A stretch of DNA of 64,000 bases, taken from assembly GCA_036417435.1 (NCBI GenBank), contig CM070909.1, positions 8,836,597 through 8,900,596 on the forward strand, in the 5' to 3' direction. Below, in pieces: positions 56,601 to 64,000 of the stretch (its first letter is position 1; each line of letters starts with the position of its first letter). The translations under genes and the position numbers were made by a program. This DNA comes from Inia geoffrensis. Lineage: Eukaryota > Chordata > Mammalia > Artiodactyla > Iniidae. Under the pieces are notes generated by a model. That model was not told the DNA's origin, did no database searches, and saw only the letters and a program-made list of their open reading frames with translations.

Positions 56601-59600
56601 AGGTCACTGGCACTTGGAATTCCATCCAGGAGGCTGGGAGCAGAGCCAACCAGCAGAGACAGCATCAGGAAAAAGAACGGCGGCGGGTTGCGGTGGGGGT
56701 GGGGGTCCTTCCCAGGAAGGAGGGAGAGGCACCTTCTCAGGCCACGTGCCTCCCACCGCGATCTCCAGCACTTTGGGGGTTAAGTCAGATCCGGGAAAGG
56801 GAAATCTTTTCCCAGAAGCTCTGCCCGGTGACTCAGGCCAGAGGGAGGGAGGCAGTCTAGGGGAGGGAGAGGGAACCAGCAGCTTCCCCAGCTCCTCAAG
56901 GGTCATGAGTCAGCAGAAAGGCTGAAGGGACCAGCCCGCAATTGGGACCCGATCCGATCCCTTCCTCCTGTGGGCCAGTCTCTCCCTCCAATCCCCACTC
57001 AGAGGCCCCTTTCCTCCCCTTCTCCTCCCAGGAGCCAGGCAATGGGCCTCAGTCCCCCTTGGCCCACTTTTTCGGGAAATGGCTCCCTATCCCATTCCAT
57101 CCCAAAGGGAAGTCTCCGCCAACCCCCTGCTTCCTCCCATCAGGTCACTACCCGCCCCTCCCTGAGGGCCACTCAGCTCCTTCCCACCCCTCAGCATCCT
57201 TCCTTCAGACCCAGCCCCGCCCAGGCTCCTCCTCTGGGTTCAGCCAGTCTCTCTGCGGGTTTGTCCTTTCCCTGGTTTCTCACGTGAGCCCCACCCCCAC
57301 CCCCAACACTTCCCAGTTCCAGAAGGGAGCAAACCAAGGCTGCCCTCCCACCCGGGTTCACTGCCTTCCCACAGCCTGACTGGCTGTGGCCAGCTGGGTT
57401 GGGCTTGGGCACCTCCCTGGGGTCCTCAAGCAACCCTTAGGAAATGCAGCCAGATCTGAGGCTCCACATGCCCCTCCCACAAGCCCACTGGCAGCACAGG
57501 CAAAACTCCAGAGCCCTGAGCACCCAGTTCCGGGAGGGAGCGAGCAAGACGGGATGTAAGACAAGCAGCACCATTTCCCCGGGTCCCCCTCAGTCCCCAG
57601 CAGCCCCCTGAGCCAGCCCACTCCGACCCCAGGAGCCAGCAGCACCATTCCTTGGCACTGGCTGGCTCCAGTGCTTAGCCGCTGCATCTTGCAGCAAAAC
57701 AGCGGAGATAGGAGGTGAACTCTGAGCGCCCAGACCCCAGGCAGCCTGAACGCCTGTGGCCTAGAGCAGGGGAAGCGCAGGAAGCCGGGGTGCCTGTGGA
57801 GAGACAGTTGAAGGGGTGGCCCAGCACCGCTCCAGCTCCCCCATAACTTCCGCCTAGGGAGGCTTTTAAGTGTGACTTCCTGTGCTGGGGGCGGAGGGGC
57901 GGACAGCAGAGCGACCCTGTGGTCTAGCTCCCACCCAGTAGCCTCACTGTACCGTCCTGCATTCATCTGTTCATTAACTTAAAATGTCTTGTGTTCATTT
58001 GATGTCAAAATCTTTGGGGAGCTCACGACAGCTTCTCCTCCAAGGCCCAGTTGAGACCCGGCCTCCCTCCCCGGAAGCCCCCCATTAATGAGGCTTCCCC
58101 CCACTCCAGCTCATGAGATACACAACCACCCTGTGAACTTTAAAAATATGAATAAACTATACCTATTTGGGCCTCTTACCATAACTACCTCGGGTGAGTA
58201 GATATGATCTCCCCAAACAGACCATAAACTATGCGATGAGAGATGAGAAAGTGTTTTGGTCAGAGATAATGTCTAATCCTCCGCACCCAGAACTGGAAGA
58301 GGGAAATAAATGTGGTTTGACTGGGTGATTTCATGACTATCTGTCTTCCACTCCAGTTAAGGCCAGTGAAAACCAAAGTGGGAAGATGGGAGTCAGTGCC
58401 TCCCTGTAGGCATATATTTATCTCCAGGGGAGAGTTTCCCTCTCCTTCCCACACACATGCACAACCGCAAACACCCTCACAGGAGATGCTGACAAGCCTT
58501 CCTCTCCTTTTGAGCATCCCTGGTGAGTGAAGGTTTTGTGTCACTTACGAATGACACAAAGGCAGATATGAGTGGGAGAGCCTCTGCTCTAGCCTGTTAG
58601 ATGCCCACTTCACTTGGCTATTTTCCAGACCCTCAACATGCCCCAAAGGAAATCCATCGACCTCCTGACCTGGACAAATGTCACACCATCAACTTCTCTT
58701 TGCCACCCTTCTCTCCTCAAAGCCCCCATCCCTCCTGTGCTGCCATCCAGTCTGTAGTCCATCTTGCCAGACCTCCCCTGTCATCTCTCAATCCTTTCCA
58801 AGTCCAGGGGTTGCCTCACACCCGGATCACTGCAACTGTCTTCCCGCCTTTTTCCTGCTCCAATCCATCCTACACGCTTTCTTATCTGCATTCAAGCTTC
58901 AACTTGCACCCACAGGTGTGGGAATCTTCCTTTCCGGGGCCGGACCTCAAACATCATTTCTATGGGTCACTCTTTCCCTGAATGAGAACTTGCAGAGGTA
59001 CCTCACTGCTATTCTGGACACATGCCCAGGCGCAGCGGCCCTGAGAGAACCATTTATGAATGAATGAATGAATGAATGAATGAATGAGTGAATTCCTCTA
59101 CCTGGGACCACAGTCAGGACTCTCTCTCCATCCCTTCCCCCACTTCCTCCAATTATCTCTTTCTCCCTTCTTCTTGTTCCTCAACAGGGTCCTTCCCCTG
59201 CAGCCAAGGTGCTCAGCTTCCTGCCACCACCAGCCCCCAACACAAAATCCCATCTCTCCGTTCCTCCGCTCTACCTCAAACCAGTCCCCTTTCTTTCCAG
59301 CCTGCTGCCAGTGAGTGGCTTTAAAGCTCAGCTCCAAAACCACTCTTCTATGAGGCATTTCGTCCCTCATTCCATCCTTTATTCATTCAACAAACGGTTA
59401 CGGAGCACGGTAGAGGCGCAGGTCCCACAGGGATGCCCAGATGAATACGTGGCTTGAGCTTTCAGTTGGGTCAGAGACGGGCGACTGTGGACTCTGCGTC
59501 TCTACAGGGAGCACGGGCGCTGGAGTTGAGATCCGCTGAGCAGAAAAGGCAGCAGGATGGCACTCGCACCCCTGCCGGTTCTGCTTCCCATGGGTGTTCC

Positions 59601-61840
59601 AGGGCGCCACATCGCAATGCTTTTGTGGGCATTTCCCCCCGGAGTGCTCTAAAATCATTTTTTTGCTGTAAGCTGTCTTGGTTCCAAGACTGTCAGCTCG
59701 TTGACAGCAGCAAGATCTTATGTGCTCCGATACAGTCTCTCCTGCATTCTTCCCCCACCTCCACGCCCCGCCCCCTGCCACACAATCACAGTTCCCTGCA
59801 TTGCCCATTGAGTGGCGGGCAGTTGGAAGTTGGAAAGCCCGTGGACAGCCTCACCCAGCACTGCACCCCTCCCGTTTCCCCTCCAGCTCCAGGCTGAGCT
59901 TGGTCCCTTAGCTGTCACACCCCAACCCCGGCTGGATCAGCTGCAGCCCCAGGCACATTCCTTTATCTGTTCAGAGGCTCCCCCCACTCCCCCGTACCTC
60001 TGTTTTCCAAACGCAGAAGCCACTGAGTAATTACAACCACTACTGATACTATTAACAGTAGGAAAGCTAACATTTATTGAGTGCCTTCTGTTTGCTATAC
60101 CCTGTTCCTGTACTAGAATAGACTCCACAAAGGCAGAGATTTTTGTTCCCTGCTGTTAAGTCCAGCACCTAAAAGAGTATCTAGTGCCGAGCAGGCAGAA
60201 ATGAATGGAATACTTAATATATATCTATCTATTTCATCTTCAGAATGACATTATGAGGTAGTGGCGATTCTGTCCATCTTAGAGATAAAGAAGCAAGGCA
60301 TGAAGGGTTATGTAACCTGCTCAAGTCCAGGCAGCTAGTCCCGGGGAGTCAGGACAGGACCGGGGAATTTACTGCCAGGAGACAAGAGATGGCAGGGCAG
60401 CTGGATGGGGAGCAGGGGGAGCCCGTGGGGAGGACAGCCTGCACAGGACGGAAAGGTGGGCCTGGGGCCACAGGAGGTGGAGGGGTGCTGCGCAGGGAAC
60501 TAGGGTCTAGAAACGTGGACTAGAGCAGAGGGAGCAGGAGGAACTGGAGAGAAAGGTTCAGAAAGGAGACTCGAGAAGTCTGAGGAGACGGGACAGAAAA
60601 GAAAGGGATGATTTGGGGACACAGTACAAGACCCTGGGGGAAGAAGAGGTGGGGGGAGGAGAGGTGGGGGAGGAGAGGTGGGGGAAGAGGGGTGGGGGGA
60701 GGAGGGGTGGGGGGAGGAGGGGGGAGGAGGGGTGGGGGGAGGAGGGGGAGGAGAGGCGGGGGAGGAGAGGCGGGGGAAGGAGAGGCGGGGGAAGGAGAGG
60801 TGGAGGGAGGAGGGGTGGAGGGAGGAGGGGTGGAGGGAGGAGAGGTGGGGGAGGAGGGTGGGGGGAGGAGGGGTGGGGGGAGGAGGGGTGGGGGGGAAGA
60901 GAGTTGGGGAGTGGCGGTTGGGCCAGGGAAGAGCAGGAACCCTGAAGAAAGTGACCAACACAGAGCCCCCAGCTAGGTGGAGGCGAGGGGCTGGGTTTCT
61001 GCACAGGACGACTGCAGGACGTGGAGGGGTCAAGGATACATTGAAACAAGGCTGAAGCAAGAGAAAGGGACATTTTCCAGTGACGAAAACAACTGTCTAC
61101 CAACTTCCCCAAACTGAGCTGTGGGAGAAGAAAGCAAGTGCTCTGTTTTCTGGGTCCATGGGAAGGGCTTGGGGGGCAGGTCCAGGGCTCTGAGGCGGGG
61201 GAGGCGGGTCAGGCCCACAGGCAGTGGCCACAGATCCAGGGTGAAGAGTGCCCCCCGGGTGGGAGGCCTGGGCCTGGGGAGACCACGGCGTTGCCGGGTC
61301 CCTATCTGGCTACCGATCCCCCTCCCAAATGCCTCCAACACACAGCATCCCAAGCCTACCCGCCCCAAGCCAGGGCCTCTCCCGGGCTGTTTCCCCACTT
61401 CGCTGGCGTCCAGTCCCTGCCCTCCAGCAGAGTGTGCTCAGCCGGGCTCACCGGCAGCCTCGCCTGTCCACGGCCCAAGACTGCTGACCTGCCGGACACA
61501 ATTCAGAACCATCTGGGATCTGAGAGGACAGACCTTCTTTCTTCCACTCCTTTCGGTTTCCTAACAAACTCCGCCGCCCCCGCCGTGGGCACCTGCCCCC
61601 GTCTTCCTGGCAGCCCGGGAACCCCTTTCCCTTCCTGCCTTTCAAACTTCTCCCTTGCTCCCGACTCAGGGCAGCGAATGAATGGGGCAGTGTTTGAGGT
61701 CAGGCCGCGCAGGCCTGAGTCTGGGGCCCGGACTTCGGCTCTCTCCCGCCCCAGGCGCCGCTCGCCCGCCAGCCCACTCCGCCCTCCGTCCCCCGTCTCA
61801 CCAGTGGCAGCAGCAGGCCAGGCACGGTGGGGAGGCCCAT
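50973..61840 (-). CDS. TNFRSF1A: TNFRSF1A, tumour necrosis factor receptor 1 (TNFR1), 10 coding exons
   Basis: In transcript order the coding exons are 61840-61802, 55097-54944, 54722-54594, 54367-54218, 54069-53991, 52545-52475, 52351-52238, 51907-51879, 51675-51411 and 51280-50973. All junctions are GT-AG, and the sum is 1338 nt, or 445 residues (human 455). The product is a type I membrane receptor. It has a signal peptide (about 1-29), four TNFR cysteine-rich repeats with all 24 cysteines that I recall from human, and sequons at NNS, NCS and NGT. A transmembrane helix lies at about 211-233, followed by a Pro-rich cytoplasmic linker and a death domain at about 345-432. From family knowledge, it binds trimeric TNF and lymphotoxin-alpha and recruits TRADD through the death domain, driving NF-kappaB, apoptosis or necroptosis; the ectodomain is shed by ADAM17. 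No disabling change is seen. The start [13 protein letters not shown] is clear and has a strong Kozak context (G at -3, G at +4). Confidence 0.98.
51411..51675 (-). CDS. TNFRSF1A: TNFRSF1A exon 9
   Basis: Residues 256-343 plus one base, a Pro/Ser-rich cytoplasmic linker ([20 protein letters not shown]) ending near VQKWEASAH. It is about nine codons shorter than my recollection of human, which accounts for most of the 10-residue length difference. Confidence 0.95.
51879..51907 (-). CDS. TNFRSF1A: TNFRSF1A exon 8 (29-nt microexon)
   Basis: Completes Ile246 and adds CGQSAPVKE, matching the short human exon (CGKSTPEKE). It is flanked by TTCTCAG and GAG|GTAAGA. Confidence 0.93.
52238..52351 (-). 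CDS. TNFRSF1A: TNFRSF1A exon 7 (transmembrane)
   Basis: Residues 208-245 plus one base. A 23-residue hydrophobic helix (211-233) is followed by the stop-transfer sequence [11 protein letters not shown]. Confidence 0.97.
52475..52545 (-). CDS. TNFRSF1A: TNFRSF1A exon 6
   Basis: Residues 184-207 plus one base. It finishes CRD4 ([13 protein letters not shown]) and encodes the membrane-proximal stalk ([12 protein letters not shown]), where the shedding site lies in other mammals. The stalk sequence differs noticeably from human. Confidence 0.95.
52787..52997 (+). mobile_element. CHR SINE, short GC-rich type, in TNFRSF1A intron 5
   Basis: Full-length copy from gggcttccctggtggcgc to the A/C-rich tail, antisense to TNFRSF1A. 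It is the only CHR SINE inside that gene. Confidence 0.95.
53310..53420 (-). repeat. MIR fragment
   Basis: Reverse-complement MIR core (gctcagagatgttaagtcac, then ttgcccaagctcacacagcc) in TNFRSF1A intron 5. Confidence 0.7.
53594..53642. repeat. (CA)n microsatellite
   Basis: Uninterrupted CA repeat ending cacgcacgca, in TNFRSF1A intron 5. Confidence 0.95.
53991..54069 (-). CDS. TNFRSF1A: TNFRSF1A exon 5
   Basis: Residues 158-183 plus two bases ([20 protein letters not shown]), the CRD3/CRD4 part of the ectodomain. Acceptor CCCTACAG, donor GCTCA|GTGAGT. Confidence 0.96.
54218..54367 (-). CDS. TNFRSF1A: TNFRSF1A exon 4
   Basis: Residues 108-157 plus one base, spanning the CRD2/CRD3 junction and CRD3 ([17 protein letters not shown]). 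It has two sequons, NCS and NGT, and donor ACCT|GTGAGC. Confidence 0.97.
54594..54722 (-). CDS. TNFRSF1A: TNFRSF1A exon 3
   Basis: Residues 65-107 plus one base. It covers the end of CRD1 and most of CRD2 ([15 protein letters not shown], then [17 protein letters not shown]), which are the pre-ligand assembly and TNF-contact regions. Confidence 0.97.
54944..55097 (-). CDS. TNFRSF1A: TNFRSF1A exon 2
   Basis: Residues 14-64 plus one base. It encodes the rest of the signal peptide ([16 protein letters not shown]), then the mature N-terminus and the first half of CRD1 ([20 protein letters not shown]). Confidence 0.97.
59058..59091. repeat. (GAAT)n microsatellite
   Basis: About eight tandem copies of tgaa/gaat, the last with one substitution, in TNFRSF1A intron 1. 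Confidence 0.92.
60050..60340 (-). repeat. MIR/L2-like fragment
   Basis: catttattgagtgccttctg, a gacattatgaggtag segment and an aagcaaggcatgaaggg segment resemble a diverged antisense MIR with an L2-like middle. Confidence 0.5.
60636..60905. repeat. Purine-rich GGGGAGGAGGGGTGG-like minisatellite
   Basis: About 270 bp of irregular units built from ggtgggggaggag and ggaggaggggtggag, entirely G/A/T with rare C on the + strand. The + strand is the template strand for TNFRSF1A. It is a likely length polymorphism and a candidate quadruplex/triplex former. Confidence 0.9.
61802..61840 (-). CDS. TNFRSF1A: TNFRSF1A exon 1 coding part
   Basis: Thirteen codons, [13 protein letters not shown], the first half of the signal peptide, then the donor CTG|GTGAGA. 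The 5' UTR extends an unknown distance upstream of 61840. Confidence 0.96.
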
Positions 61841-62400
61841 GTCCGGCCAGCTGTGGCCTCTCACTCCCCCATCAGGGCTCAGGCAGTGATGGACAGAGGC
61901 GACAGTGGCAGCGACACAGTCCCAGGATGAGCAGGGGCCGGAGTGGAGCCCGGGCGTCGGGCAGGGGAGTGTAGGGTTGAGACTGGGGCGCGGATCACAG
62001 CCGGGTCCCGGGGACCTCAAACCCGGAAGGCCGGCACTGCAGCCTGAGTTCGGAGAACTCCGAGAAAAGTCAAGCAGAGAGGAGGTGGGAGGGGAAGGGA
62101 GAGCGGGGTGTTGCAACTTCAGGACAGGAAGAGCCGGGGTGGAGGCGGGTGGAGGCGGGTGGAGGCGGGAGGAGGCGGGAGGAGGCGGGAGGAGGCGGGA
62201 GGAGGCGGGAGGAGGGGGGCCAAGGTGCCTTTTAACCTTTTGTACCCAGTACGAGCGCGGGCGCCCGGATCCAGCTGCCCTGCCACGTGCGCGGGTCTGA
62301 CCACTCCCACCCAGACACCCAGGAGCGCCGGCCCCCTGCCCCCTCCCCCCATCGCCCGGCCTTTCCCGAAGGAACCACGGTAGAAGGACTCGGGGCTTTG
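61841..62400 (-). promoter_or_regulatory. TNFRSF1A: TNFRSF1A 5' UTR and promoter region
   Basis: GC-rich sequence immediately upstream of the start codon, with no TATA box seen, as in the TATA-less human promoter. It includes a 10-bp tandem array at 62141-62220. The transcription start is guessed to be 200-300 nt upstream of 61840 from the human 5' UTR length. Confidence 0.55.
62141..62220. repeat. 10-bp tandem array (GGAGGCGGGW)
   Basis: Seven consecutive copies of ggaggcggg(t/a), the first two ending in t and the next five in a, followed by a degenerate eighth. The period is exactly 10 bp with no indel. Each unit holds GGCGGG, a GC-box-like core for Sp/KLF factors, and a run of three G, so quadruplex formation is possible. 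Confidence 0.93.
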
Positions 62401-62984
62401 GAGTCAGATTCGCTGGGTTCCAGCTCAGGAGTCTCTACTTTTTAGGTGGGTGGTGTTGGACAAACTCGGATGCTGTGTTCCAGTTTGCAAAATGGAGAGC
62501 CGCTGTCTCGTGAGGTTGCCAGCAGGATTTACTGACACCGGCAGGTAAGGGTCTGATGCCGGACAAGTCCTCAGTGTTCCTTAGAACCCCTTCCCCTTTC
62601 CCCAGAGTTCTCCACTGACACCGTCATCTCTCACTTTCTTAGGAATTTACGCCTCCAACCCAAACCTCAGAGTAAAGCCTAACCCTGACTTGGGGCCCTG
62701 CCGCCCCGCACCTCCCTGCCCCACCCCCTCCGCCCCAGTTCTCATCCAGTCTTTGCTGGGCCATGCTCCCAACAGCGGATCCTGGCTCTGCCTCCAAATG
62801 ATGGTGGGACCTCTCAAAAGACCTCAGTTTTGAAATGAGAGTGACAGTGCCTGGCCTACCTTCGTGGGGGAAGATGATGTCATGAGTCCTAATGAGATCA
62901 CATCTGTGACAACGCTGTGGAATTACAGCTCTCTCCATCAGGTATTACTGGTACGTTCCCAGTGCCCCTTTCCCAAATATTCCG

Positions 62985-63120
62985 ATACATCAATCCGAAT
63001 TGCCCTCGGAGATAATCTACCGCAGCCCCGTTGTTTTATAATCGAGAAAACTGAGGCCCAGAGACACGCAGGTCATGTGCCCTGCAGAGCCAGCCCAGCC
63101 CCCAGACTCCTGACTCCAGA
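62985..63120 (-). repeat. MIR fragment
   Basis: Contains gaaaactgaggcccagagac and ctgcagagccagcccagccc, the antisense MIR pattern, about 1.2 kb upstream of TNFRSF1A. Confidence 0.55.
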
Positions 63121-63215
63121 CTAAGGGCCCATTTTGCTACAACACATAATTACCACTTTCCATCAGTCCTTCTGAGTCAGACCCCCCCCCACCCCCGATT
63201 CTTTGGGTATTTTAA

Positions 63216-63482
63216 AAAAAATATTTATTTATTTATTTATTTTCGTCGGGTCTTAGTCGCAGCGCGCGGGATCTTTCGTTGGAGCGCGTGGGCTTCTCTC
63301 TAGTTGTGGCGCACAGGCTCCAGAGCATGTGGGCTCTGTAGCTGCAGCATGCGGGCTCTCTAGTTGAGACGTGCGGGTTCAGTAGTTGCAGCAGGTGGGC
63401 CTAGCTCCCCAACCAGGGATGGAACCCACGTCCCCTGCATTGGAAGGCGGATTCTTAACCAGTGGACCATCAGGGAAGTCCC
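63216..63482 (-). mobile_element. CHR-type SINE, long variant
   Basis: Reverse orientation: TTTA-rich tail, then tagttgtggcgcacaggc, ending ccatcagggaagtcc. Flanked by the near-perfect duplication ctttgggtatttta (63201 and 63484). Confidence 0.93.
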
Positions 63483-64000
63483 TCTTTGGGTATTTTATGC
63501 CATGCTTATCTGTGCAGGACATCTCCCAAACGAATCCCACAACAAGGGTACAACATTCACCCAAATATTCTCTGGCCACAATGACCTTCCCTAGACCCAG
63601 TCCAGGCCCCGGGTCCTCCAGCCGCTGACGTTGCTGGAATGCAGGGAGACCAGACAGGAGTGAGGTCCTAGGGCTTTGTGACTTGGAATCAGAGCTACTC
63701 ACCCCTTTGTCTCTTGATCTACCAGCTGACTCCCCACGCTGCTATCCACCCTCCCTGGCCCTTTCCTGGCACCCCTCTGTGATCCCAGGAACAGAGCTGT
63801 GGATGTGAACGGCGCTTAGACGCCCCCCCACTAACAGCTGACTTCACTCCACCCCATCCTCCGGCTTCTGAGGAACAAGAGGGTTGAAGCTGGACTCACA
63901 GAGGAAGGAGGTCGCCTCCAGCAACACACAGGGAGGCTCCAAGTACAGTACGGACCAAGTACACAATGGACCCGAAGCAGAGCTCTTATAGAAGCAGAGT
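63483..64000. other. Unassigned sequence at window end
   Basis: No exon, SINE or other repeat recognised. The 3' end of SCNN1A, expected beyond TNFRSF1A in human synteny, is not detectable here. Confidence 0.5.

Larger units (their letters stand above)
55098..61801 (-). other. TNFRSF1A: TNFRSF1A intron 1 (6.7 kb)
   Basis: The longest intron of the gene, with no CHR SINE. Its 55098-58550 part shows no recognised repeat and is moderately GC-rich with many pyrimidine runs. 58600-59420 looks L2-like, 60050-60340 resembles an old MIR/L2, and 60636-60905 is a purine-rich minisatellite. Confidence 0.85.

Noticed and set aside
60500..61112. Pro/Ser-rich 184-186-codon ORFs on - and Gly/Glu-rich ORFs on +
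   Set aside because: Translations of the purine-rich minisatellite in TNFRSF1A intron 1.
63483..64000. 3' end of SCNN1A, expected next by synteny
   Set aside because: No exon translating to an ENaC alpha C-terminus and no convincing 3' UTR signal could be found before the window ends.

Overview
This window is mammalian nuclear DNA, almost certainly from a cetacean (dolphin, porpoise or whale). The main evidence is the many CHR-type tRNA-derived SINEs, both a short GC-rich form and a longer form with a TAAA-rich tail. They are accompanied by Cetartiodactyla-type L1 tails and older mammalian MIR, L2 and MER5 repeats. Two complete multi-exon genes are present, and both are recognisable from their translated exons.

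Layout: (1) About 1-33.1 kb is gene-free by everything I can see. It matches in position the spacer upstream of PLEKHG6 (the CD9-PLEKHG6 interval on human 12p13.31, from memory). It holds some 26 CHR SINEs, several L1 pieces, two LTR-like segments of ancient endogenous retroviruses, microsatellites and one isolated CpG island (about 6.72-7.62 kb). (2) 33.2-50.2 kb is PLEKHG6 on the + strand: a CpG-rich non-coding first exon and 15 coding exons giving a 791-residue Rho guanine-nucleotide exchange factor. (3) 50.4-62.1 kb is TNFRSF1A on the - strand: 10 coding exons giving a 445-residue TNF receptor 1, all of whose splice junctions could be placed. (4) 62.1-64 kb is the TNFRSF1A promoter side. 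The next gene expected from synteny (SCNN1A) is not visible.

PLEKHG6 and TNFRSF1A are convergent, with candidate poly(A) signals only about 0.21-0.23 kb apart. They share no pathway that the sequence reveals: PLEKHG6 activates Rho GTPases at the cortex and central spindle, while TNFRSF1A is the death-domain receptor for TNF. Their adjacency is conserved mammalian synteny, not an operon-like link.

I found no convincing new biological system. The observations most worth checking are a 0.9 kb UG-rich tract in PLEKHG6 intron 11, a 10-bp-period GC-box-like array in the TNFRSF1A promoter, a last-exon PDZ-motif switch in PLEKHG6, an in-frame tandem splice acceptor inside its DH domain, the orphan CpG island, and SINEs stacked repeatedly on one target site. 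All comparisons with human proteins are from memory, not from a computed alignment.
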